Assembly (NCBI GenBank): GCA_017552985.1
Contig: JAFZNO010000073.1
Coordinates: 1-32,417, forward strand
From: Lachnospiraceae bacterium
Lineage (GTDB): Bacteria; Bacillota; Clostridia; Lachnospirales; Lachnospiraceae
Direction: 5' to 3'
Length of the DNA stretch: 32,417 nucleotides
Shown here: piece by piece, positions 15,482 to 23,478 of the stretch
Layout: each line of letters opens with the position of its first letter
Position numbering within the stretch: position 1 is the stretch's first letter
The notes under the pieces: model-generated
The model's database searches: none
Seen by the model: the letters and a program-made list of their open reading frames with translations, nothing else
Told to the model about the DNA's origin: nothing
Translations under genes and position numbers: made by a program

Positions 15482-15553
15482 AAAAGACACAAAACGTACA
15501 CAAAGCCATTCTATACTGAGTCCATAAGCTTAGAGGAAAAGGGGTGTACCAAA

Positions 15554-17347
15554 ATGAGTGATGACAATCTGTATCCGGGAATGAATTTTGATCCCATGAC
15601 GGGAGAGAGACTGAGACCCGAGGAGAATGCGCAAAAGCCTGCGGAGAACGCGGCACCGGCGCAGACGAGGGAAGCCGGGCAGACTCCGGAGACGGCATCT
15701 TATCAAGTATTGACGGCGGGACAGGCAAGCGCAGTATATCAGGCCCCTGTTGCCGAGCAAGTAAATGCGGTGGAACCCGCGCCCGTGACGGAGCAGGTAA
15801 ATACGGCAACGCCCGCGCCTGCAGCTGAGCAGGTAAATACGGCAGCGCCCGCGCCTGTAGCTGAGCAGGTAAGCGCGGCAGAGCCTGCACCGGTAGCGGA
15901 ACAGGTAAATGCGGCGGTTCCCGTGACCGCACAGGAGAGCGTTGTGCGTCAGGCATCCGCGTCTAACGCATATTTCGACCGCGTGGGTGAGACTCCCGTG
16001 CGCGAAAACAATGACAGATGGGCTGACGTCTATGCCCAGGAGATGAATAAGGGCAGGAAAGCCAAGAGCGTCAAGAAGGCGAAAGAGAAGAAGCAGGGCG
16101 GCGGATTCTTCAAGAAAGCAGTTGCGGCTGCAGCTCTGGCAGTCATCTTTGGCGGCGTGGCAGGCGGAACCTTCTACGGCATCTGTGCCGCAACGGGCGT
16201 TTGGGAGAAAAACGCAGCGACAAACGTGCCTGCAGTGATCGAGAACCAGCCAGCCATTGAGCAGGACATACCTGTCGTTAAGCCGAAGGACATCACGCAG
16301 ACCATAGAGGGCGGAAACATTCCCATCGTAAATCCTGACAGCATCCAGCTGGTGACTACGGACATGTCGGAAATGGTTGAGGAAGTGATCCCCGCCATGG
16401 TGACGATCCTTAACACCGGAGAAGAGGAGCGCGACTGGTGGGGCAGATCCTACACGCCGCAGGCCGGCGGTACCGGCGTTATCATCGGGGAGAACGAAAC
16501 GGAGCTTCTGATCGTGACCAATCATCACGTAGCAAGAGATTCCAAGAAGCTTGAGATCACGTTCATCGACAATACCTCCATGGAGGCCAGGGTAAAGGGT
16601 ATGGATCCCAGCATGGATCTTGCCGTTTTGGCCGTCAGCATGAAGGACTTGAGCGAGGAAACGAAGTCCAAGATCGTTATCGCAAAGCTTGGCGACAGCG
16701 ACAACTTAAAGCTTGGGCAGCCCGCAGTCGTGATTGGTAATGCCCTTGGCTACGGCATCTCCGTAACGGACGGCGTCATCAGTGCGCTGAACCGTGAGAT
16801 GACCACGGAGGATGGCAACAAGGGTACGTTTATTCAGACGGATGCGGCAGTAAACCACGGGAATTCCGGCGGTGCGCTTGTCAACATCAAGGGCGAGCTG
16901 ATCGGCATCGTATCCAACAAGATGCAGGGTGAGAGCGTTGAGGGCATGGGTTATGCCATTCCCATCAGTGCGGCAAGTCCCATCATCAAGGAACTCATGG
17001 AGTATCAGCAGAGAACCGAGCTTGTGGCAGAAGCTGAGCAGGGTTATCTGGGCGTAAAGCTTCAGAACGTAAGCGATGAAGCAAGCGAGTATTATGGCCT
17101 TCCCGAAGGCGGTTACGTATATTACGTGGTTGAGGGAAGCGGTGCGGATAAGGCCGGCATTAAGAAGGGTGACGTCATTACCAGAATTGAAAAGATGAGA
17201 GTTACCTCCAATGCAGATGCAAGGTCGATCCTGCAGTACTACAAGCAGGGCGAGGAAGTCACCGTATGCTACAGCCGTCTTGAGGACGGAGAGTACGTAT
17301 CTCACGAAGTCAAGGTGCTTTTGGGTTCCGCAGAAGCTGCAAAGTAA
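15554..17347 (+). CDS. HtrA/DegP-like membrane serine protease with PDZ domain and repeat-rich cytoplasmic tail
   Basis: A 597-residue quality-control protease acting outside the membrane. Residues 1-185 are cytoplasmic, Pro/Ala/Glu-rich, with five 12-residue repeats (64-123) and a Lys-rich stretch (165-182). One membrane span follows (about 188-210). The trypsin-like domain is about 270-485: VTNHHV (H325), MDLAVL (D355) and NHGNSGGALV (S438) give a complete catalytic triad; the usual Pro after GNSGG is Ala here. A single PDZ domain covers about 495-590 (GYLGVKLQNV, GADKAGIKKGDVI). AAGGGGTG lies about 9 bases before the ATG. A strong terminator follows at 17375. Similar Clostridial and bacillar HtrA proteins are stress-induced, but no operator for that is seen. 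A promoter is not clear; TATACT at 15512 lacks a -35. Confidence 0.94.
   Translation: MSDDNLYPGMNFDPMTGERLRPEENAQKPAENAAPAQTREAGQTPETASYQVLTAGQASAVYQAPVAEQVNAVEPAPVTEQVNTATPAPAAEQVNTAAPAPVAEQVSAAEPAPVAEQVNAAVPVTAQESVVRQASASNAYFDRVGETPVRENNDRWADVYAQEMNKGRKAKSVKKAKEKKQGGGFFKKAVAAAALAVIFGGVAGGTFYGICAATGVWEKNAATNVPAVIENQPAIEQDIPVVKPKDITQTIEGGNIPIVNPDSIQLVTTDMSEMVEEVIPAMVTILNTGEEERDWWGRSYTPQAGGTGVIIGENETELLIVTNHHVARDSKKLEITFIDNTSMEARVKGMDPSMDLAVLAVSMKDLSEETKSKIVIAKLGDSDNLKLGQPAVVIGNALGYGISVTDGVISALNREMTTEDGNKGTFIQTDAAVNHGNSGGALVNIKGELIGIVSNKMQGESVEGMGYAIPISAASPIIKELMEYQQRTELVAEAEQGYLGVKLQNVSDEASEYYGLPEGGYVYYVVEGSGADKAGIKKGDVITRIEKMRVTSNADARSILQYYKQGEEVTVCYSRLEDGEYVSHEVKVLLGSAEAAK
15743..15922 (+). 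repeat. Five tandem 36-base repeats in the HtrA gene (12 residues each)
   Basis: Protein units APVAEQVNAVEP, APVTEQVNTATP, APAAEQVNTAAP, APVAEQVSAAEP and APVAEQVNAAVP lie in register (residues 64-123). The DNA is GC-rich with synonymous differences, so the array is not brand new. Confidence 0.85.
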
Positions 17348-17374
17348 AAAAGTCAGTAATTGAATACGTGTAAG

Positions 17375-17412
17375 GAGATCGCGCGAGAGAACGTCCCGCG
17401 CGATCTCTTTTT
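17375..17412 (+). terminator. Rho-independent terminator of the HtrA gene
   Basis: Perfect 11-base arms GAGATCGCGCG (17375-17385) and CGCGCGATCTC (17397-17407), 11-base loop, then TTTTT. Confidence 0.95.
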
Positions 17413-17468
17413 GCGTAAAACGTATCTTTGGGAAATCTGCCGTGCGGCTAGTTTTTTATAAAAGCCTA

Positions 17469-17477
17469 TGATATAAT
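17469..17477 (+). promoter_or_regulatory. Extended -10 promoter of the beta-glucosidase gene
   Basis: TGATATAAT is a TGN-extended, perfect -10 box. The bases 17 upstream (TAGTTT) are a poor -35, as is common for extended -10 promoters. The expected leader is about 50 bases. Confidence 0.65.
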
Positions 17478-17533
17478 AAAGCCAAATCACTTGTTGACAA
17501 GGGGCTGCAGAAAAGCGTAAGGAGGGCAAAAAC

Positions 17534-19987
17534 GTGAAGTTGACGGAGTTAGAGAAGATACACGCAAGAAAGGTTCGTGCCATGTTACCGGAGTGCATGG
17601 TGCTTTTGAGGAAAAACGGAGATTTCCCGCTGGAGGAGCCCTGTCAGGTAGCTCTTTACGGAAGCGGTGCCCGCCATACGCTGCGGGGCGGCACGGGGTC
17701 GGGAGAAGTATACTCTCACTTTACGATCTCCATCGAGAAGGGGCTGGAGAGGGCCGGCTTTACCATCACGACCAAGGATTGGCTGGATGCATATGACGAG
17801 ATCATGGAAGAGGCTCATGAAGACTTTGTGCGTGAGGTAAAGAAGCGCGCGAAGGAGAAGCACGTAAAAGCCGTGGTGGAAGGCATGGGCGCCGTAATGC
17901 CGCAGCCGGAATACGACCTTCCGCTGGAAGCGGACGGGGACGTGGCGATCTACGTTCTCTCGAGGATCTGCGGGGAAGGTAATGACCGTAAGGCGGAGCA
18001 GGGGGACATTCTGCTTACGGATACGGAAGTACGCGACATTTTGGCACTGCAAAACAGCTTTCCGAAGTTCATGCTGGTTCTGAACGTGGGCGGACCCGTT
18101 GACCTGACAAAGGTGTCAGAAGTTGACAACATCCTGCTGCTCTCACAGCTTGGAGCCTTGACTGGCGCGGGCTTTGCAGACGTTTTGCTTGGAAAGACCA
18201 ATCCTTCCGGCAAGCTGGCAACGACTTGGGCCGCATGGGACGACTATTGCAAGCTTGGGGATTTTGGCGACAGGGATGACACTAGGTATCGCGAGGGAAT
18301 CTACGTGGGATACCGGTATTTTGATTCCGTGGGGAAGGCGCCGGCATATCCGTTTGGATTTGGTCTTTCTTACTCGGAATTTGAGATTGGGGAAGGACGT
18401 GCGGAGATTTGCGGAGAACTGGTGACGGTGAAGTTTGAGGTAAAGAACGTTGGCGGCCGCGCAGGTAAGGAATCCGCGCAGCTCTACGTTTCCGTGCCGC
18501 AGGGGAAGCTGGACCAGCCTTATCAGGCACTTGCCGGATTTGCCAAGACGAAGACGCTTGAACCCGGGGAGAGCCAGGAGTTGGTGATCGCGTTTGCCAT
18601 GTCGGATCTGGCTTCCTATGATTCCGAGAATTCCTGCTATCTGTTGGAGAAGGGAACGTATGTGTTAAGGCTCGGAAAGAACAGCCGGGACACGGCCGTT
18701 TGCGGTGCCGTGCAGCTGAAAAAGGACATTGTGACCAGGCAGGTGCGTCACGTCCTTGGTACCACGGATTTTGAAGATTTTAAGCCGGAGGCGCGCGAGG
18801 AAGAAAAGCTTCCGAAGGAAGTTGGCGTGCTGACCTTGGATCCGAAGGCGATCCAGACGGAGAAGATATCTTACAAGGCAGATCCGGAGATCGATCCGAG
18901 TCTGCATGACCTTACGGATGAAGAACTGGTTTATTTGTCTCTTGGGGCATTTGATCCCAGCGACAAGCGCTGGAACGGCATCGGCAATGCGGGAAAACGA
19001 GTGGCCGGCGCCGCAGGTGAGACCACAAGTAAACTTTTGGATAAGGGCATTCCTGCGCTGAGCATGGCGGACGGCCCTGCCGGACTTCGCCTTAGCAAGA
19101 AATTCTGGGTGGACGAGGATGGAGCCCACGGCCTTGGAGACGTGATGTTGCCGGGCCTTTCTGACTTCCTGCCTGCACCCGTTGCGTTAATGTTGAAGCT
19201 GAAGGGACAAAAGCGGCCGAAGAAGGGTGCTGAGATCCAGAGCCAGTATTGCACCTCCATCCCCATCGGCACGGCGATCGCACAGAGCTGGAACCTCAAG
19301 CTGGCACAGCGCTGCGGTGACGTCGTAGGACGCGAGATGACGGAATTTGGCGTGGATCTGTGGCTTGCACCGGCATTGAACCTGCACCGCGACGTCCGTT
19401 GTGGCAGAAACTTTGAATATTATTCCGAGGATCCCCTGGTCAGCGGAAAGTTTGCCGCTGCCATCACGAACGGCGTTCAGCGCCATCCAGGACGCGGCGT
19501 CACCATCAAGCATTACGCGGCGAACAATCAGGAGACCAACCGTGCCTGCAATAACAGCTGCGTCAGCGAGAGAGCCATGAGGGAATTGTATCTCAAGGGC
19601 TTCCAGATCTGCATCCGCGAGGCGCAACCCGCGACGGTCATGACCTCCTACAATCTGCTGAACGGCATTCACACCTCGGAGAGAAAGGATCTGACGGATT
19701 GGGTGCTCCGGAAGGAATTTGGCTTCCAGGGCGTTGTCATGACGGACTGGATCGTGGGCGGCATGGATGCGCCGGACGCAGTATATCCCAGCGCAAAGGC
19801 ATCCCGCATTACGGCCAGCGGCGGCGAACTCGTCATGCCGGGAAGCAAGCGGGATTACGATGACCTGATGGCGGCACTGAAAGCAGGAAGGCTGACAAGA
19901 AAACAGCTTCTGATCAATGCCACAAGAATTCTTGGCCTGATCAGAAGCATGTTAGAGGATGATTGTGATTATTTCTCCATGAGATAA
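17534..19987 (+). CDS. Glycoside hydrolase family 3 beta-glucosidase with permuted domain order
   Basis: An 817-residue enzyme that should remove non-reducing beta-linked glucose (or a related sugar) from oligosaccharides in the cytoplasm; it has no signal peptide. The domain order is reversed relative to most GH3 enzymes: the alpha/beta-sandwich GH3_C domain comes first (about 10-270; KLATTWAAWDDY, YREGIYVGYRYFDSVG), then a fibronectin-III-like domain (about 295-385; VKNVGGRAGKESAQLYV), then the catalytic barrel (about 500-790; SMADGPAGLR, DLWLAPALNLHRDVRCGRNF, IKHYAANNQE). The nucleophile is D738 in GFQGVVMTDW. This permuted form is established in rumen and gut Clostridia such as Butyrivibrio and Ruminococcus. 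GTG at 17534 is the start, with GGAGGG upstream. Its last 19 bases overlap the end of the opposite-strand gene. Exact substrate is unknown. Confidence 0.92.
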   Translation: MKLTELEKIHARKVRAMLPECMVLLRKNGDFPLEEPCQVALYGSGARHTLRGGTGSGEVYSHFTISIEKGLERAGFTITTKDWLDAYDEIMEEAHEDFVREVKKRAKEKHVKAVVEGMGAVMPQPEYDLPLEADGDVAIYVLSRICGEGNDRKAEQGDILLTDTEVRDILALQNSFPKFMLVLNVGGPVDLTKVSEVDNILLLSQLGALTGAGFADVLLGKTNPSGKLATTWAAWDDYCKLGDFGDRDDTRYREGIYVGYRYFDSVGKAPAYPFGFGLSYSEFEIGEGRAEICGELVTVKFEVKNVGGRAGKESAQLYVSVPQGKLDQPYQALAGFAKTKTLEPGESQELVIAFAMSDLASYDSENSCYLLEKGTYVLRLGKNSRDTAVCGAVQLKKDIVTRQVRHVLGTTDFEDFKPEAREEEKLPKEVGVLTLDPKAIQTEKISYKADPEIDPSLHDLTDEELVYLSLGAFDPSDKRWNGIGNAGKRVAGAAGETTSKLLDKGIPALSMADGPAGLRLSKKFWVDEDGAHGLGDVMLPGLSDFLPAPVALMLKLKGQKRPKKGAEIQSQYCTSIPIGTAIAQSWNLKLAQRCGDVVGREMTEFGVDLWLAPALNLHRDVRCGRNFEYYSEDPLVSGKFAAAITNGVQRHPGRGVTIKHYAANNQETNRACNNSCVSERAMRELYLKGFQICIREAQPATVMTSYNLLNGIHTSERKDLTDWVLRKEFGFQGVVMTDWIVGGMDAPDAVYPSAKASRITASGGELVMPGSKRDYDDLMAALKAGRLTRKQLLINATRILGLIRSMLEDDCDYFSMR

Positions 19988-21681
19988 CCATTCAAGTACA
20001 TGGTATTGATTTTCTTTGTGTCTTCATAGAAGCTGATGGTAAAGTTCGTTACCCAAATGGCTTGATGATCATTGACGGGACATACGCGGTAATTATCAAT
20101 GCTGAAATCAGAGTCATAGCTTTTGGTGAAGGTCAGTGCGTAATCCACCAGTTCGCTTACGTCAGCGAGAATGGGTTCAGAGTCTTTGCGCCTCTCGTAG
20201 TTTGCGAACTGAAGCTTGATCTTTCCGTCGCCAAGATAAGAATCCTGGCCGGAATCGGTATTGATCTCATAGATGCGGCTATAGCCGGCAACCTCGATAT
20301 AATCACTGGATTTGTTGGAATGTAGGTATACCGTGTCGTGGGTCAGGTTGCCGTATTCATCGTAGGAATCAATCCGGTCCGTCTGCTCCTTGCTGAGCTG
20401 GGCCAGGGCTTTTTTGCCTTTGTAACCGATGTTTTTGATCTCGCGGTAACAATTCTTGATGGAAGATTTCTCTTCGGCGGTGGGATCGGAGGATGCCAGC
20501 ATTTTCTTCATGCGGGACATCTGAGAGCGAATGGTCACGTCGTCATAGGTCGTTCCGGGGCAAAGGAGGCTAAAGAAGGTGACTCCCATTGCGGCAAATA
20601 AAACCCAGGAGATTGCCTGCTTATTGCCTCTGTGATGCAGAAGGTAAAGCACAAAATAAATAATCTCGCACAGGATCAAAACGATGCCGAAGTAGCGGGG
20701 TTCCGTGATGCCGTACTGGCCGATGCGAAGGCCGATGCTCCAGCACTGCAAGAGTACAAAAGGCAAAAATACGTAGGGCAGGAAAGTGGCTGCCTTGGTA
20801 AGGAAACCTTCCTTTTGGCGCAAACCATGGACGCAGGTCCAAATGGGCATGCCTATGGAGAAGAGGCCCGTCAAAATGTAGAATATCTTGTTGGAAGGAA
20901 TGTCATTGGTGATGAAAACCTTCGCGATGTAAAGGTAAATGATGGCAAAGGAGATCAGGAGCATGGGAAGGAGCACGTACTGGATGCAGACGCGGAAGAA
21001 CTTTCCGGGCTCCTCATTCTTTCCGGAGATTGCCTTGAGGCACATGGGCACGTAGATGCCGCTAGCCAGGAAAATCTCCACCTGTGACAGAAAATCATCC
21101 GTATCAAAAATGAGGGCGTCAAAGATCAATACGATGACCGCGAGGCCTGCGGCGAAGAGGCCGTAGATCACGGATGCCTTGATCAATTCCACGAAGGCCT
21201 TGGTGGCGTAAACCTCAAAGTTTTCTTCTAAACGGCGGAACATGTGCCAAACCGCAAAACCAAGCAGGATCACGCCTTGCAACGCAAGGAATTTCGCAGC
21301 AGTTTCCCTGACGACGTCAGCTTCCATGCCAAGAAGCAGCTCCTTTTTCGTAAAGAAAATTGCCACGTAGATAATGGCAGAGACTGCGCTCAGACAATAG
21401 CCGGCGATCCTTACAATGGGTTTCTTCTTAAAAAGCTCTTCAAAAAACAGGGAACCTGTCGCCGTGATCAGACAGACGTTCGCGAATTTTGTTAAGAATT
21501 TTCTCGAAGCATCTCCAACGTCACCAACGATGATGGAAAAGGCCAGCGCCGCCAGCATGATGGCGATCATGGTCACTGGATAATCGCGGAAAACGTCAAT
21601 GATGCGGTTTGCCAAAGACTTTATGAGTTCCAGTAATCCCTTCTTTTGTTTTTTTACTTGGGTTTCTTCCATGTTTTCCAT
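19969..21681 (-). CDS. DUF4153-like multi-pass membrane protein
   Basis: About 570 residues. After a Lys-rich cytoplasmic head (METQVKKQKKG-like), roughly ten to eleven hydrophobic spans run through residues 35-385, including LPYVFLPFVLLQCWSIGLRIGQYGITEPRYFG-type sequence (seen as GQYGITEPRYFGIVLILCEI), a signature of the DUF4153 family. The last 170 residues are soluble and polar (KSSIKNCYREIKNIGYKGKK onward). The ATG at 21681 is chosen because AAGGAG lies seven bases before it; an in-frame ATG 33 bases further upstream has no ribosome site. A promoter is visible at 21773-21745, and two small hairpins (21708-21723, 21722-21736) fall in the leader. The gene is convergent with the GH3 gene and divergent from the sensor gene. 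Function of the family is not established. Confidence 0.85.
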   Translation of the reverse strand: MENMEETQVKKQKKGLLELIKSLANRIIDVFRDYPVTMIAIMLAALAFSIIVGDVGDASRKFLTKFANVCLITATGSLFFEELFKKKPIVRIAGYCLSAVSAIIYVAIFFTKKELLLGMEADVVRETAAKFLALQGVILLGFAVWHMFRRLEENFEVYATKAFVELIKASVIYGLFAAGLAVIVLIFDALIFDTDDFLSQVEIFLASGIYVPMCLKAISGKNEEPGKFFRVCIQYVLLPMLLISFAIIYLYIAKVFITNDIPSNKIFYILTGLFSIGMPIWTCVHGLRQKEGFLTKAATFLPYVFLPFVLLQCWSIGLRIGQYGITEPRYFGIVLILCEIIYFVLYLLHHRGNKQAISWVLFAAMGVTFFSLLCPGTTYDDVTIRSQMSRMKKMLASSDPTAEEKSSIKNCYREIKNIGYKGKKALAQLSKEQTDRIDSYDEYGNLTHDTVYLHSNKSSDYIEVAGYSRIYEINTDSGQDSYLGDGKIKLQFANYERRKDSEPILADVSELVDYALTFTKSYDSDFSIDNYRVCPVNDHQAIWVTNFTISFYEDTKKINTMYLNGYLMEK

Positions 21682-21744
21682 AAGAACTCCTTTCAGGCGC
21701 ACGTAAGGCGCCACAAACGGCGCAAGGTTTTCTTGCTTAACTAA

Positions 21745-21773
21745 ATCCTACGCCGTCAGGGTAAACTTTTCAA
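21745..21773 (-). promoter_or_regulatory. Promoter of the DUF4153-like gene
   Basis: On the minus strand TTGAAA (21773-21768) and TAGGAT (21750-21745) are separated by 17 bases, about 65 bases before the chosen start codon. Confidence 0.55.
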
Positions 21774-21775
21774 TA

Positions 21776-21820
21776 GTGAGATTGTCACGATTAGGATAAG
21801 AGGAGAGTGACGTTTGTCAC
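21776..21820. promoter_or_regulatory. Two AGTGA...TCAC inverted repeats before the sensor gene
   Basis: GTGAGATTGTCAC (21776-21788) has a five-base centre; AGTGACGTTTGTCACT (21806-21821) has six-base perfect arms with the centre GTTT and covers the sensor's start codon region. A third copy lies after the kinase gene (24806-24821). The shape recalls Crp/Fnr-type sites (TGTGA-N6-TCACA), but the outer bases differ. No clear promoter for the sensor gene was found in this short intergenic stretch. Confidence 0.45.
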
Positions 21821-23478
21821 TTTTTATGAAAATGAGATGGAACGTTTCACGGAATAAAAACACAATATTGTTTTTGGCATTCCTCCTGCTGGCGGGAATA
21901 AGCAGCCTGTTCACCAGGACGGGGGTCCGGTTCGTTGATTCCGTGGCATTTTGCATGGGATTTCTGATCTATGCCGGGCTCATTGTTTTTTGGATGCAAT
22001 CCGTGCGCGCCAGGATGCTCCCGGGCAGGGCCCGCAGCTACGTGATGGCATCGGGAGTGCTGATGATCGCGTATCTTGTGCTTCGCATGTGGAAGTTCCG
22101 CGTTACGGGACATATGGCAGCATGGGATCGCTACGTCAGTTACGCCTATAACGTGCCGATGGTGTTTGTCGCCACGCTGTTTTTGATGACGGCCTTTTGC
22201 ATTCTGTGGGGCGAGAGGGAAAGTGCCCAGCGGAAGGAAGTCTATCTGCTCATTGTGCCAGGCGCCTTTTCCTTCTTGGTCATGACGAATGACCTTCACC
22301 GATGGTTTTATCGCCCCAAGGCGGACGTTTCTTCGTTTGCAATGAATACGGGCACGTATGATTATGGCATTGGATTTGGCCTGTTTTATTTTTGGCTGGG
22401 CCTGACGATCGCGGCGGGAGTCGGGATTCTCATCAAGGTGATGGGAAAGGGAAACGTCAGGATTCTTGCAGCCCTTTTGATCATTTTGATCGCATGGCTG
22501 GCCTTGATCCTGATCGGCTATTTTGTATTTGACCACTATAATCTCCCGCGCATGTATTTCTATGCGGAAATCAATATTTTCAGCCTCCTTGGCATTTTTG
22601 AGACCTGCATCCGGGGAAGACTGATCCCGCACAATGAGAACTATGCTGCGTTCTTTGCGCAGTTGGGCGTTCCGGCGCTGATCACGGATAAGGAGATCCA
22701 GCCGGTCTGGAAGACAAAAGTCCCAATTCAGGCCTCTGAGGAGCAGCTTCGTTCTTCCCTGCAGGGACCAACGTATTTGGACGAGGATACGCGCCTTTCC
22801 GGAATGGCGTTCCGTTCCGGTTACGCTTTTTGGACGGAGGATGAGAGCGGGCTCAACCGGGAAAAGCGGCGTCTTGCTTCGGCCAATGAACTCCTGAGCG
22901 AGGAGAATGACCTGATCGCGGTGGAGAATAAGCTAAAAGAGAAAAAAGCACGTTTGGATGCCCAAAATGAGATCTATGCCCGCATCGCCGCCGCCATTTA
23001 TCCCAAACAAAAAAGGATCAGCGAGCTGTTGGAAAACGCGGTGCCCGGAACGGAGGAGTTCCGGGATGCGCTGGCCACGAGCTGCATCCTAAATGCTTAT
23101 TCCAAGAGAAAGAGCAATCTTCTCCTGTTATCTGAGGAGACCTTGCCAAGGCGCAACAGGGAACTGTTCTTGGCCTTGCAGGAATCGGCGCGGTTTCTGC
23201 AGTGCCGCGGCATTCGCGCGGCGGCAGTGGGGGAGGAATATGCGGAATTTCCCATCCCTGAGATCCATGCGCTGTACGATACCTTTGAGACCGTGTTGGA
23301 GGCGTATTTGCCATGTCTCAAGAGGATGACGGTCTCGCTTGCGGAGGATGGCCTTCGTCTTGCCATGGAGGCAGACGGGGCTCCGGCGCTTCCCGTGACG
23401 GCGCTTTTGGTTGAGCGTAGGGAAAGCGACGAAACAACCTTCCTGAACATACGAAGAGGGAAGGGGGGTGAAGCGTGA
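21814..23478 (+). CDS. 7TM-type sensor protein resembling a histidine kinase without kinase motifs
   Basis: A 554-residue membrane sensor. Seven to eight hydrophobic spans fill residues 17-262, with the NDLHRWFYRP segment typical of histidine-kinase 7TM sensing domains. A PAS-like piece follows (about 283-340; LGVPALITDKEIQPVWKT), then a long charged coiled coil (350-400) and a C-terminal part (410-554) placed where a histidine-kinase core would be. That part has no H-box histidine, no N-box and no glycine-rich ATP lid, so it is unlikely to bind ATP itself. AGGAG at 21801-21805 lies eight bases before a TTG at 21814, making TTG the likely start; the ATG at 21826 is too far from it. It overlaps the following kinase gene by four bases, so the two proteins are probably made together and work as partners. 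Confidence 0.8.
   Translation: MSLFMKMRWNVSRNKNTILFLAFLLLAGISSLFTRTGVRFVDSVAFCMGFLIYAGLIVFWMQSVRARMLPGRARSYVMASGVLMIAYLVLRMWKFRVTGHMAAWDRYVSYAYNVPMVFVATLFLMTAFCILWGERESAQRKEVYLLIVPGAFSFLVMTNDLHRWFYRPKADVSSFAMNTGTYDYGIGFGLFYFWLGLTIAAGVGILIKVMGKGNVRILAALLIILIAWLALILIGYFVFDHYNLPRMYFYAEINIFSLLGIFETCIRGRLIPHNENYAAFFAQLGVPALITDKEIQPVWKTKVPIQASEEQLRSSLQGPTYLDEDTRLSGMAFRSGYAFWTEDESGLNREKRRLASANELLSEENDLIAVENKLKEKKARLDAQNEIYARIAAAIYPKQKRISELLENAVPGTEEFRDALATSCILNAYSKRKSNLLLLSEETLPRRNRELFLALQESARFLQCRGIRAAAVGEEYAEFPIPEIHALYDTFETVLEAYLPCLKRMTVSLAEDGLRLAMEADGAPALPVTALLVERRESDETTFLNIRRGKGGEA

Noticed and set aside
15487-15517. Promoter for the HtrA gene using TATACT at 15512
   Set aside because: No acceptable -35 at 16-18 bases and no TG extension; readthrough from the gene at 14543 is equally likely.
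21847-22632. 261-codon minus-strand frame opposite the 7TM sensor gene
   Set aside because: His/Gln/Lys-rich shadow of hydrophobic plus-strand codons; no start signal.
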